64,000 bases of DNA from Bolinopsis microptera. Taxonomy: Eukaryota; Ctenophora; Tentaculata; Lobata; Bolinopsidae. Under the pieces are notes generated by a model, which saw only the letters and a list, made by a program, of their open reading frames with translations, was not told the origin of the DNA and searched no databases. A program made the translations under genes and the position numbers. The stretch is from positions 4,605,675 through 4,669,674 of the forward strand of contig NC_087078.1 in NCBI RefSeq assembly GCF_026151205.1, given 5' to 3'. This document shows positions 8,927 to 20,688 of this stretch, one piece after another (position 1 is the stretch's first letter; every line of letters begins with the position of its first letter).

Positions 8927-11900
8927 CTACTTATCTATTCCGTGTGTGGGGGTCGTTAAATCCACTAAAGCTGACACCACCACACTCTTCCTCTTTTCTC
9001 TCTCCATTGAATTGACCAGCTTCTTTTCCTTTTCCTTTTCAATAACACTCTGTCTCTTCTCGTCAGCCTCTATGTAACTGTGAATAGCGTTACTCAGCGT
9101 CCCCTCAGCGTCTATTAGATCATCCTTCTTCAGCAGGACCACTAGTTTAGGGAAGAAGATGCAGAAGAGGAAGCACTGGGAGATGCAAAAGTAGACGATA
9201 GCTCTCAGCAAAGACTTGATAGAGGGTTCCGAGATGGAGTAGCCACTGAGGAACATGAGACAGACAACCACGATAACTAGAGAGGTGGTGAAGATGGTGG
9301 TGGTTTCCTTGAAGTTGTGAGGGAACAGCCTCATTTTGTAAGCTATCAGTAGGGTGGCAGCCAACATCACACACGGCACAATGAAGGGGTAGCAGGTAGC
9401 CAGGAAGTTTGCGGAGTTGCACACTTTGTGGATACTGATATGAGGATCTAACGCTTCCTCGTAAACCCAACCCTGGTGCATTATAGAGACCATGGTCAGC
9501 AGAGCAGTCGCTCCTATCATTATCGCCAGGATGATATACTGAGCAGGTCGAGTCAGGAACTTGAAGATGAATGGACGTTTGAGCTGAAAGTTAATAGCCG
9601 TCATGAAGATCTTGTAGATCTTGAGAGAGCGGTAGAAGAGGTTAGTGCAGACACAGCAGACGAAAAGAGAACAGAAGTAGAATTCCAGGTTGCATGTAGA
9701 AGGGGAAGGTTCGAGAAGAGTAAGCACTGTGAGGATGTCGCCTACACAGAGCGAGGACAGGAACAAGTAGCAGAAAACAGGATCAGATGCCTTTATCACG
9801 GGTCTGTTTCTGTTGACCGCAATGAAAATAGCTATGAAGATTGTTATGAGTCCAGCCGCCCCACTTAAAAACAACCCTATCAGGAACGGTGGAGACCTTA
9901 AGGAGATGAAGTTTTCGGGGACCTCTTCACAAGTAGTTTTATTTTTCACAGCGTGCTGAGTTTGTTTACATTCTGTACACTCGTTAGAGTTAACAAGTGA
10001 AGATACAGAGTCACCAGTACACCGGGGACAGGTCCAGCACTTACCGAGCCCTGGAGAGTATGACATCAAGGAGGTGTGACTCCCTGGGGGGCAGTCCTCC
10101 GAGCAGGCATCAGCTCCTCCTATATCTTTAACGTGGTATTTAAGAGTGTCATCCATACCTCCCTGGTTGTGGAACAGCACCTTTCCTCTCATCACTTCGG
10201 AACTGTTGCGATATTCTAAAACTTGATATCCCATTGCCAATGTGCTTTTGTTGAATGTGATATCTTTTAAAGATTGTCCGTATATCTGCACCTGCTGTGT
10301 TCCAGACTCCAAAGTTGCAAAGAGATGACTCCTCAGATCGTTAATGTCCATATCTCTACCTTTACTCTGCAATACTGTTTGTACGTTATTCTTAAGGAGC
10401 AAAGTAGCTGTGGCTACAAAGCTCATCCAACTAGTTGGTAATCTGGTGTTCGTACAGGCCTCCATCAGACTCTCTGTTGGACGGGAGAAGTTGCACGCCT
10501 TGCTGTGGTGATAATCCTGGGATAATCTATCATCAGCCGCCTCAGCTCGGTCGTACAGCAGTCCTCCTTTTATTGTCATCCAGTCCCGGTTCGCGTTCTG
10601 CACTACAGATCTCAAGTAGATGAAAACCTCATTATCCACATTTAGCCCTCCTGTTAGGATCTCCTTCTGACTGGTTCTAAACTGGTCTCGGGATATGGTG
10701 TAGCCAAATATGTACGTCTTGTTTCTCCATTTTCTATTCAGGATTGTCTCGTTTAGGAACGGAATAGCGTGATATTTGTTTCCATTAAAAAGCATCAGCT
10801 GTATTGGGGCTGGAGGAACTGAAATTATACGAGATTGTTAATGAATTATCACGTGGGACTACCAGTATCCAACAATGTGTAGCAAGTATCTTATCATTAG
10901 TCGGTACTGTATTGTACAGTGGGGTGCCATATTTTACACTTTTAGATAAATACGTACCTTCACCGTAAGAATCGTATTCTTGAAACTCGTCCACTATTCC
11001 GCCTTCTCCTTTTCCGTACAACTCGATTAGCCTCCCACCTCCAGCCTGAGGCTTTATTTATTAGTTCCTTGTTATATTTTTAATATTTCATTCAAGATTT
11101 GTCATACAGTTACAAGAGTTGCCGGCTGCCGCACAGTTCCACTTGTTACAGGTTACTACTACAGTTACACTTGTTACAGATCACAGGATCACTACTACAG
11201 TTACACTTGTTACAGATCACTACTACAGTTACACTTGTTACAGATCACTACTACAGTTACACTTATTACAGATCACTACTACAGTTACACTTGTTACAGG
11301 TTACTACTACAGTTACACTTGTTACAGGTCACTACTATAACAGTTTTACTTGTTACAGGTCACCTGGTCACTACTACATAGTCGGCACTTCCTTGAAACA
11401 AACAACATCACAACAAGTATGGTACCTTGGAGACATAGTTGTCGTAAACATAGTGAGCAGCTGTTTCAGAGAGCGGATTGTACCAGACATCAACATATTG
11501 AGCGTTCAGGAACTTCAGGAGGTTTATAACACTCATCGCCTCCATTTCTTCGGTCTCCAACAGAGAAAGGTATGTGGGGTATTGTTCCTGTGTGGGATAT
11601 TGGGGTATTGTGGAGTTTTGTGGGGTATTATGGGGTATTGTGGGGTATTATGGGGTATTATGGGGTATTATGGGGGTATTGTGGGGGTATTGTGGAGTTT
11701 TGTGGGGGTATTGAGGGGGTATTGTGAGGTTTTGTGGGGTATTCCGTGGGAAAATAATTATTTGGGAGATGCTCAGTCAGGGCTTATTTTATAAATGACC
11801 TTTTTAAGAAAAGCGTCCTCCGAGTAAATATATCCGATTGTAGGAATAAAAAATGAGGTGGGAGGTCCTATAGATGGCATTACTCCGGCTTTCTGATCAG

Positions 11901-13066
11901 AAGCAAGGAGACCAATAACTTTCTCGTTTAGAGCGACTTTGCTGCTGATCCTTTGGTCGAGGTATGGTTCATCGCACCTGGGCATTATCAAAGTTTTAGG
12001 TACAACCAACAACAACATATTTACTTTTAGGTTCATATACTGCAAGTACAACCAGCAACAACAGATATACAAACCCCGAATAGATCTCGTATCCAATGGT
12101 GTAGTTGTCCACAGCTGTGAAGTTCCGCATCAAGTCTTGGAAAACGAGCGCTTTTTCTAATGAGTAGACACTCCTAGAAGTCAAAACACACTCATCATTC
12201 TCCCTGGAATATAACAATAGTAGACACTCTTAGGAAGTTAGGAGTCGACATGCACTATCATTCTCTTTGGAATATAACTGATACTGATACTGATAATGAT
12301 ACTGATACTGTTACCGATACCGATACCAATACCAATACCAATACCAATACCAATACCAATACCAATACCAATACCAATACCAATACCAATACCAATACCA
12401 ATACCAATACCAATACCAATACCAATACCAATACCAATACCAATACCAATACCAATACCAATACCAATACCAATACCAATACCAATACCAATACCAATAC
12501 CAATACCAATACCAATACCAATACCAATACCAATACCAATACCAATACCAATACCAATACCAATACCAATACCAATACCAATACCAATACCAATACCAAT
12601 ACCAATACCAATACCAATACCAATACCAATACCAATACCAATACCAATACCAATACCAATACCAATACCAATACCAATACCAATACCAATACCAATACCA
12701 ATACCAATACCAATACCAATACCAATACCAATACCAATACCAATACCAATACCAATACCAATACCAATACCAATACCAATACCAATACCAATACCAATAC
12801 CAATACCAATACCAATACCAATACCAATACCAATACCAATACCAATACCAATACCAATACCAATACCAATACCAATACCAATACCAATACTGCTAATATT
12901 CTATCTAAGAGGCGGTTAAAACTTACAAAGTTCCGATTTCAAATATCCCAACGATGAGGAAATCTCCGTCTTCTCTAACCAAGGGCTCAGTAAGAGATTC
13001 GTAGTTAATTTTGCAGAGGACAGAGGAAGAGAAGAACCCCACGACTAGAAGCAGAAGAGCTTTCAT
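8927..13066 (-). CDS. Class C (metabotropic glutamate receptor-like) GPCR, complete, six coding exons, about 862 residues
   Basis: The exons are 13066-12927, 12203-12075, 11977-11800, 11587-11426, 11045-10958 and 10818-8927. All have GT-AG borders and phases that keep one frame (2,589 nt). Exon 1 starts with a signal peptide (MKALLLLVVGFFSSSVLC). Exons 1-6 then encode a Venus-flytrap ligand-binding domain, shown by DFLIVGIFEIG, GYEIYSGC, IPTIGYIYSEDAFLKK and YPTYLSLLETEEMEAM. A cysteine-rich NCD3G region follows (CSEDCPPGS...CWTCPRC...CTECKQ, residues about 470-530). Seven hydrophobic segments lie at residues about 545-800, ending in FFPKLVVLL, the class C TM7 motif. The cytoplasmic tail is short and charged. 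The glutamate-contacting residues of mGluRs are not clearly kept in lobe 1, so the ligand cannot be named. The start of exon 5 is the least certain border; an alternative acceptor lies near 11030. Confidence 0.92.
11115..11395. repeat. Minisatellite in GPCR intron 4 (ACTACTACAGTTACACTTGT units)
   Basis: About ten imperfect copies of a 26-28 bp unit containing CTACAGTTACACTTGTTACA, lying between exons 4 and 5. Confidence 0.85.
11588..11755. repeat. Short G/T-rich tandem array in GPCR intron 3
   Basis: Copies of TATTGTGGGGTATTATGGGG and shorter variants fill most of the intron between exons 3 and 4. Confidence 0.85.
12325..12890. repeat. Pure hexanucleotide microsatellite (ACCAAT)n, about 94 copies
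   Basis: It is uninterrupted from 12325 to 12890 in intron 1 of the GPCR gene, with variant copies (ACTGAT, ACCGAT) at the left border. The unit is divisible by three and gives spurious long ORFs in several frames. Confidence 0.97.
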
Positions 13067-14330
13067 AACGCCGCACAATAAACAACGCCGCACAATAAAC
13101 GTGCAACCAATGGTTTAGATAGCCCAATATATTATGCTTTATTCATTGGAAAATTCTATTCTTATAGTCAATAAACACATTATTCTTCAAAACAAAGACA
13201 GTACTAATAAAGACGTACGTTAATATATCGATCACAAAAGTTAAATATAGAATAGTTAATACAAAAACAATACATTTGACGACCTGACATAATAAAACTT
13301 TTGTCTCAGAAGGTCTGGGGAACAAAGAGGTAATAAATAAGTGCTCTTCACGTGACACAAAGGATTTAAAGAACACTAATGTGATCAGAGAAATGATTCG
13401 TTGAAAGTGGACATCAATTTGGTGATACAGACTACAGTGTATCAATAATGACAATAATATGGTATAATGACAATTCAATAGGTGATGATACTGATGAACA
13501 GTTGAATTATAGTGAACAGCAATAGATTTGTGTTACTACTTCTAGTACTACTAAGGATATACTGATATAGATATATTATTGAGATTATTAGTATAGATAG
13601 TAATACAGTATAGTTTAATTTTATCACAGACATGAGTCAACTGATTAAAAACAATAAAAAGTTGGAGGTATACAAAAATAAGGCGATTCAGAGAATAATT
13701 ATGATGATTAATCACTCTACACTCGATTTTAAACACTCTCTCCAGATGGCCCTGAGGGAATATTCAAAACCCTATTCTGACCCCATACCTAACCCTTACC
13801 CAATCCTTAACTGAAGAATATTGTAAAACTCTAGTTCCAAACCCTAACGAGAAATTAAGCCAACTAACTTAAATGGTCATGTCAAGTGATCAGAACATTT
13901 TTTCGCCGATAACTCGCCAGGGGATTTTAACCATGTATCATCAATCATTGATCATCAATAAATTCTTTGACAGACAGGACAGCGAGATACTTCGTCATCA
14001 TAGTTCTTTGTTTGCTTACGGATCTGCCACAAGGTTTCTCAGTAGACCAATCAGATAGTTGTTACTGTAGATAGGTTCCGACAACAAGAGTGCCGCAGCA
14101 CTCTTGTTGGGGTGCCGTGGTGCGTGGGGTGATACGGAATCAACGTTCAAAAGTTCAAGTGTAGAGTGATTTAGAACACTATATTAATTTGTTGTGAAAA
14201 GGCCCTAAGAGTATGAAAATTGAAAGTAATCCAAATCGGTATATTTTTGGAGGCTGATTCCGAATCACCCCTATGAGTATGACATAGGGTTAAAATTTTC
14301 ACCTGGCAAGATATCTCGATCACATGATAT
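13067..14330. other. Upstream flank of the GPCR gene; no gene seen
   Basis: AT-rich sequence. The duplicated CGCCGCACAATAAAC just upstream of the ATG (13070-13100) lies in the likely 5' UTR. I see no supported ORF, RNA gene or clear core promoter. Confidence 0.35.
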
Positions 14331-14336
14331 AACCTT

Positions 14337-14440
14337 TTAGGACGTGCGCCGGCCTTCGAGTTGGACTCGTCGACGGTTCTAATATTTGAAAAAATATTTT
14401 ATTTTACGAGTATCTATATTCTATATTACCCGTTATATTA
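14337..14440. repeat. Relic of the CGAGTTGGACTCGTCGACGG terminal-repeat family
   Basis: GAGTTGGACTCGTCGACGGT followed by an AT-rich stretch and TTTTACGAGTATC matches the ends of the element at 52985-55083. A further weak copy in reverse lies at 17045-17110. Confidence 0.65.
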
Positions 14441-14765
14441 AAACTCAGCAGTATGGCTCAAATCATCAGGATTGATTTTTGCTGATGACGGGATCAATCT
14501 ATTCAGCAACCTCACGATTGCCGGCCCGGGACCATACCCATTACCATTGCACCACCAAGCCCTTAATGATGAGGGAATGAAATAGGTACCAGAGTGTTCT
14601 ACAAAATCAATAATCATTACGAGTTAGGAGCTTTGCCTTTAAGCTAGGTGGTAGATTAATTCATTCCCCCAGCAGAGACCAGAGTTCAAGCTTAGTAAAC
14701 TAGGCCTAGGCGAGCATAATTTATCACAGTGCTGGCTAGCACGACCGTTGCATTTATTGTGGGTA

Positions 14766-14910
14766 TACTATGTTCCCCATTTACTATTATACCCCCTTTA
14801 CTATTATACCCCCTTTACTATTATACCCCCTTTGGTACACGTTACAAGCCTCTTTTTTGCACGCGAAGCGTGCACTCCGGCCGGAGGCGGCGGCCGAAGG
14901 CCGCCGCCTC
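14766..14910. repeat. TTACTATTATACCCCC tandem copies followed by a GC-rich hairpin
   Basis: Three or four copies of CTTTACTATTATACCCCC span 14775-14832. A near-perfect GC-rich inverted repeat (CCGGAGGCGGCGGCC and GGCCGCCGCCTCCGG) spans 14880-14912. In RNA or single-stranded DNA it would form a strong hairpin. Confidence 0.75.
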
Positions 14911-14912
14911 CG

Positions 14913-16309
14913 GCAGGAGTTTTCCAGGCATTAAGACTCATCGGAAGTCGTTAAGCAGAATTATTTTTAGTTCAAAACATTCTAATTTGATGTCAAAGAT
15001 GACAGGAATAAAAAATAGTTATGTTGAGATTTTTAAGAAATTTGCATAAAATACTCGCCAGCACTGTTATACGAAATTCGGTAAAAAACCCAAAATCGCC
15101 ATATTCAGGTGCCTTAAAAACCATGTTAAAATTGAGTTAGAGATCTGAAATTTTTCAGGGCGTCTAGACGTTGATCAAATCGACTGCAAAAAAAGTTTCA
15201 GGTTTCAGGAGTATCGGGAAATGGGTTTTCTAGAACCCCTGTTTTACGACAGATTGTCGTGATATATATATACTAATACATACATATTCAGGGATAGACG
15301 CTTTGCCAGTCAATTGTAGCCTGTATTTAATTGTCCATAGATTCAAAAGTATAAAAGATAAAGCCATTTCCGACCACAGGTCTTGCAAATAATTGTTTAC
15401 ACTTTAGTTTACATTGTATAAAAAAATTATTTGACGTCATAAACACCCCTTGATGACGTCATCAAGTTAACCGTTTTTAAAACTTGATTTTTGACAAAGT
15501 AATAACTTTATAATTAATTTTAAACCATTAAGGAGTAATTTTATTCAAAATCTGAGGAGATTTTCACCTTAGATAATTGTTCAAGCATTCTGAAAATCTA
15601 CCGGAAAGTTTTTCTAGCTTGCTCCTTCATAAAGATATTCGTCATTGAAGTTTGTGCTTTTTTGAAGAATTATTTTATAAAAACGTCAATTTTGCGATTT
15701 AGTATTCTCTGGTGTTGGGCCATGCCTTGAGTTGAGGAGCTCAGTTCTGCTTCCTATAGGTATAAATTGTGCATTAGGCTAGTTTTGAAGTTGAAAATCG
15801 AAAAGTTGCACACGTGGGGACACGCCCAAATTGATAGAAAATTGCTAAAATCACTGAAAATTGCTGTTTTCGTCATTTTCTGTCAACTTTAGAGTGCCGT
15901 TGTGATTACAGTTCTTCTTGAAATACTTTGAAACTTTGCATGCTTATCAAGCTATATATAAAACAATTACATGAAAAAATTTACGGCGATTCAATATTGG
16001 ATGCGCACGCAACGTCCGCTCAAAGTTTGCACGTGCGAAAGGTGAGAATTTTGCTCATTCGTGATTTCCAACAAATTCTGCTTTGCCACGACAGTTTAAT
16101 GTCATTATATATGAATTTAATGCCAACTTGAATGAGTATTAGGTGGCATATTCAGTCAGTGATCGACCGATATGCTTACCTAAACACAAGGAAATGTTTT
16201 TAAAGGAAAATTTCGAAATCGTTGAAACTTCCTCCTTATTAATTAATGAAGATATCAGTTTATATTTCGACTTTATAAAATACCCTGACATTATAATCAA
16301 AAAGAGATG
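14913..16309. other. No feature seen
   Basis: AT-rich unique-looking sequence with no ORF of coding character, RNA gene or tandem repeat that I can support. Confidence 0.3.
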
Positions 16310-16819
16310 ATATTTTACCAAAACCCATATTCATGGGTAGAGTGGACCGCTGCCAGTGTCTCTCTTTCCCAAACAAAAGGAAATGATATTAATTTGATTG
16401 ACCGTTCTCAAATGCAAAATGATACCGAGAATGAAATCGGTCGCTCGCTTTTCCCATTCATTTACAATTGTAATAGATTAAGAAGATCTACCCAAAGGCA
16501 GCTGTACTCGGCAATAAAGATTCAATAAACTTCAGCTAATTCAATAAGCAATAACTACTACCCTTACCCCGAAATACTAGGTATCGATCCGAACGCAACC
16601 CAAAGAGATTTTTACAGCATCTGACTGATGTAATCAATCGAAACTTATTACAATTCGTAAGCCGTGAATGAATGGAAAAAGCGAGCGACCGATTTCATTC
16701 TCGGTATCATTTTGCATTTGAGAACGGTCAATCAAATTAATATCATTTCCTTTTGTTTGGGAAAGAGAGACACTGGCAGCGGTCCACTCTACCCATGAAT
16801 ATGGGTTTTGGTAAAATAT
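16310..16819. mobile_element. 510-bp foldback (inverted-repeat) element
   Basis: The left arm 16310-16463 and right arm 16671-16819 are near-identical reverse complements. They share GGTAGAGTGGACCGCTGCCA, CCAAACAAAAGGAAATGAT and ATGAAATCGGTCGCTCGC. A diverged one-armed relative lies at 45068-45226 (GTAGAGTGGACCGTCGCCAG). Confidence 0.85.
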
Positions 16820-17110
16820 ATGTATATAAATAGTTCATAGTTGCTGCTTGGTTTCCCAAAGAAAGTGCTCGACTACAGTTTTATTGTGTACTGGGCGGTG
16901 CTCAGCCTGTCATTCCGCCGAAACTTTATTGTTTATGAACATAATAGCCTGGGTGCTGAGCCGTCCCCAGGTAAAGCTACAGCATACAGTTAAGCAAGAG
17001 CATATATACATATTAAAACATATAATTATATGTCATGTAACAGACAAAGTGTGATACTCGCAAAATATTTGTTTCAAATATTGAAACCGTCGATGAGTCC
17101 AACTTTTGTA

Positions 17111-17313
17111 TTACGTTGTGACCCCCCCCTGCCCACGGTCGTTTCACTATAGTGGAGCCACGCACTCGTGCGCGGCGGGTCATACAACGTATGATCACAA
17201 TCCAACTCAGTGTTGTCAAATGTTATATGACCCGCCGGGCCGCGCACGAGTGCGCGGCTCCCCCTGTATCGTAATAACGATAAAATGAAACGACCGTGGG
17301 AGTCACGACGTGA
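17111..17313. mobile_element. 203-bp foldback MITE with GC-rich arms
   Basis: The ends pair as ACGTTGTGAC/GTCACGACGT. CCCACGGTCGTTTCA pairs with its complement, as do the CGCGCACTCGTGCGCGG blocks next to GGGTCATA. No coding sequence lies inside. Confidence 0.75.
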
Positions 17314-18583
17314 TACAAACTCAGCGCGCGTCTTGGAAAGTTATAAACCTACTTCACATAGCCATGTGCCTACGCGTACTGCGTGACGCGCTTGTTTCAC
17401 AAGTAGGATAGCCTCTTTTGCCGCCTACGGCGGTCGCGCGCTACTGCAAGCGAGAGGGCTCTGATTAGAGCAATAAACCTACAAACAAAGTGCTACGAGT
17501 AAAGGTACGTAGCGCGCGCCAGGTCAGTTCACATTATTTAACAATTATAATTAAATTAATTCTACATTTTAGGAAATAAAAATGATTTCATTTTATCATT
17601 CATGTAAAATGTCAAATGTATTTAACCTGATAATTTCAAATAACAAATAACCTTCCATGCATTAATTGATTCTTGTCGCGAGACCACTATAAGATTTTGA
17701 TTCGCTTCTGTGTTCTGTGCGGTGGGCTGCAAAGTTAAGCGGTTGCGTTTTTATAACCCTTTTCATATTTAAGAATCTTCATGTCCCACTGCAACATACT
17801 TAATATATTATAGCAGCCAGCAAAACAATAATTGAAATCAGCTAAGCTGAAGTTTTTAAATTTATAAGAGATTATCATGGTTTAATTCTGTTTGATAAGT
17901 ATGCGAGTGATGTACATCTCTACTTAACTATATTACTGTCGTTGAGGCTTGAACAAAGAGGTGATAATTTTAAAGAAGCTTGTTTTAAAAAACTATTCTT
18001 CAGCTGTGCGATGCATTGCCAACCTGTGTCAGACACACATGCACAGAGAAAATCCTCAATTCTCAAAACAGAGCTAACTGAATTTCTGTGGTTTTGTGAC
18101 ATATGTTTGTCTGATTAGAATGCAATGATTATCTGGGAATATAATATATTTTACTATCTATTTTACTATCAATGAAACAAGAAATTTAATTTTAGCACAT
18201 TTTACAAAATCAACAAATTTATAAAAATAAAAATTTATAAAAATTATGGGCTTTGCATTAATGGTTATAATAATTTATAAATATTCTAAACTTTACAGTT
18301 TACAGTGCTAATTAAAAATTTCATTATACTTCAGTCTCATTTTGAATTTCAAACATACAAAGATACAAAAATATAGATTTATTTTATGAAAACTTTCTCA
18401 CACATACTTTACTCACTGGCTAGGACAAGACTAGCCTAGGGGAATTTAGTTGAGATATGTGTGACCAGCCAGTTATTATCTTTGGAAAATAACATTCATG
18501 CAGTCAAAATCTATATTGATATTATATAATATACAGAGGTTATTGTTGTTTAGTTGTGTCTTTGGAATGGTAGTGTGAAAATA
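17314..18583. other. No gene; GC-rich inverted motifs at the left, AT-rich otherwise
   Basis: 17340-17520 contains CG-rich short inverted motifs (for example ACGCGTACTGCGTGACGCG, GCCGCCTACGGCGG) and TAAACCTAC ends also seen near other elements. The rest is AT-rich with no supported feature. Confidence 0.35.
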
Positions 18584-18843
18584 CAGTAAAAGCCCGATCA
18601 GGGTAAATTCGGTTAAGAGGGGGTTTTGGTTTTTCCGAAATTGGTATGAAATTTGGGCGGATAAGGCCGCGCCTCCAATCTATAGATGTGATGTTTTTGA
18701 TAATCACACATATGTGCTTAGCAACCAGCCGCAAAACAGACGAAAAATATATATAGCCCCTTTTTCTTTCCAGACTGGATTCCTAGCCACTTTTAACATT
18801 TCAGCCACCCGGAATCGGGGCGTGGTAAATCAGGGTTTTACTG
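18584..18843. mobile_element. 260-bp TA-flanked MITE of pogo/Tigger type
   Basis: The ends CAGTAAAAGCCCGATCAGGG and its imperfect inverse (TGGTAAATCAGGGTTTTACTG) are flanked by TA. They resemble the 29963-30149 element and the CAGTAAAACCCCG ends of pogo-group Tc1/mariner elements. Confidence 0.75.
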
Positions 18844-18845
18844 TA

Positions 18846-20181
18846 TCATATAAGTTTTTAAACTCTTTTCTTGATACTTTATTGATGATTTCAATTCAGT
18901 ATTTTTTAGGGTCACCACCAATGTCATTATGGTTTAACTGCTGTGTTTGGTTTAGCCGAAATAGATTTTACAACATACATTTGTGGTTGGGGCATTTTGC
19001 ATAGAAAATATGGTTACTACCCCTATATATCATATTATTTGATTGGTATTCGATTTCTGATTATTTCCCTAGGAATATGATTATTATATCTCAATTTGGC
19101 TTTAGGTAGGGTGCCCCGCTAAAAGAAGTGGATTCTTCCAGGAAGCATCCCGTGCACAGAGCTTGGTCTACATATATATTAAATTATTAACCATTCATTC
19201 TGTATGTGCACGAAAATTTATTTCAATCAAAACATTTTTCCCACTCCAGGCTCTGCAGTCTTGTAGTGTTGAGTTTCATGAATATTTCTTTAGCCTTCTT
19301 CAATCATGTTGTTGTCTCATTGTATAAATTTAGTTCTTGTGACAGTAAATGTTACTGTAATACATGAACGTGAAATTTATTTAAATTTTGGAATGAAAAA
19401 ACAATTAATTGCAATAAAATTTTTAATAAGATTCAACAAAAAATATCATGGTGGTGACTAGAAAGAGCTGATCAGTCTTCTTTTTCTATTTATAATTTAT
19501 ATCTCATCTGCTCATGAGCCAGTTAACAGTTTGTCGAAAGTAAAAGTCCCTACAGTAAGTACTCCTCGTCCCGTTCACCCCACTAAAACTCAGATTCATG
19601 GTTTTCCTTCTTTTATAGTGACTTGAAATCGTTTTTTGCTATCATGAAACAACCCTCTCTGGTTGAACTGAAGGAAACTTGTGATGTCTTTTCTCTGAAA
19701 TCAAAAGTATGCAATCTCCTATATTAGCCTCTTAAAATCAGGCTTGTTTGAACTTGCAGTTGAGACTGATTGAGTTGGAATACTTTATCTCTTGCCTCTA
19801 ATAGTTTGCTCATCTCATCTACATGATGGATGCGATTCTTTATCTCTGTTCATATTAAAGAGCATGTACTGAATTGATAGAAAGGAAGACTGCAGAATGT
19901 ATGTGAGCTGTAGTAACTTCTACTGTGGTAACTTCTTTCTAGGATATTAAACAGTTATTTTTAACAACCCCTATCTCACAGTCTATTTTTAACAACCCTG
20001 CATGGTAGATTGGCCTCTAATAAGGATTTTACAGAATCAACCATGATGTCACGAATCATGAAAGATAACCCATTCAACTTTTATCAGAAACTTATCAAAA
20101 GTCCCGAAGGTCTAAAGTATGGTGAGATACTTGTCAGAATATACTGACAAGGTTTGTCTTAGAAGATGAACAAGTGAGTTT
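18846..20181. other. No supported feature; may include the LINE 5' region
   Basis: AT-rich sequence without long ORFs. The last few hundred bases could be the 5' UTR or a decayed N-terminal part of ORF1 of the following LINE, but I cannot show it. Confidence 0.3.
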
Positions 20182-20688
20182 GTGGCAGTCCTCCTACTCC
20201 AGTCGTGTCTTATCTGCACTAATGTTTTTAAACCATTTGTTCAGAAAGTAGAAATGATCCAAGCGCTTAACCCCAAAGCAAATATATTTGTGTGTCCGCT
20301 GCTGCCAACCAAACTCGTTGAGCTAAATCGTAAAGTTGCACATTATAATGAATTAATTTTTAAGGAGCTGCTCCATTCCAACTTTGGTGTGACTTTGGTA
20401 CCTGGTTTTGACATGTTCTGTGATGAGGCTGGGCTCCTAAGCCAGCAATTCTCTAGGAACATTGGACGAAACCAGAGACCGGACTATTTACACCTCAATT
20501 GGAGTGGTACAGCAAAACTGGGGGTTCTTATACGTAATACAATACTTTTAAGGATGAATGGAGGGACTGATAGAAGGAAGAAGAGATCGGATAAAGTTGA
20601 CAATCGCTTATACTCCCAGACGATGGGTGGTTCCTCTCCTGCTGCTGCTGCGACTCAACATGGGGAAGGTTACGTACCGTACCCATGA
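20182..20688 (+). CDS. LINE ORF1, SGNH/esterase-like C-terminal domain (168 residues, probably 5'-truncated)
   Basis: The protein contains NIFVCPLLPTK, a middle segment with AHYNELI, and near its end DYLHLNWSGTAKLGVLI. The D-x-x-H before the C-terminal helix is the arrangement of the catalytic Asp/His in SGNH hydrolases such as the CR1 ORF1 esterase domain. The N-terminal block with the nucleophile Ser is not visible, so this ORF is likely truncated at the 5' side. Its stop overlaps the start of ORF2 by ATGA (20685-20688), which suggests coupled termination and reinitiation on one transcript. Confidence 0.75.
   Translation: MAVLLLQSCLICTNVFKPFVQKVEMIQALNPKANIFVCPLLPTKLVELNRKVAHYNELIFKELLHSNFGVTLVPGFDMFCDEAGLLSQQFSRNIGRNQRPDYLHLNWSGTAKLGVLIRNTILLRMNGGTDRRKKRSDKVDNRLYSQTMGGSSPAAAATQHGEGYVPYP

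Noticed and set aside
9147..9868. ORFs of 107 and 130 codons over the GPCR exon
   Set aside because: Shadow frames of the 7TM-coding exon.
12250..12957. ORFs of over 200 codons (TN, PI or VL dipeptide repeats)
   Set aside because: Pure hexanucleotide repeat inside a GPCR intron, open in several frames.
14470..14580. Second tRNA-like SINE
   Set aside because: The B-box-like part is too degenerate and the A-box match is weak.
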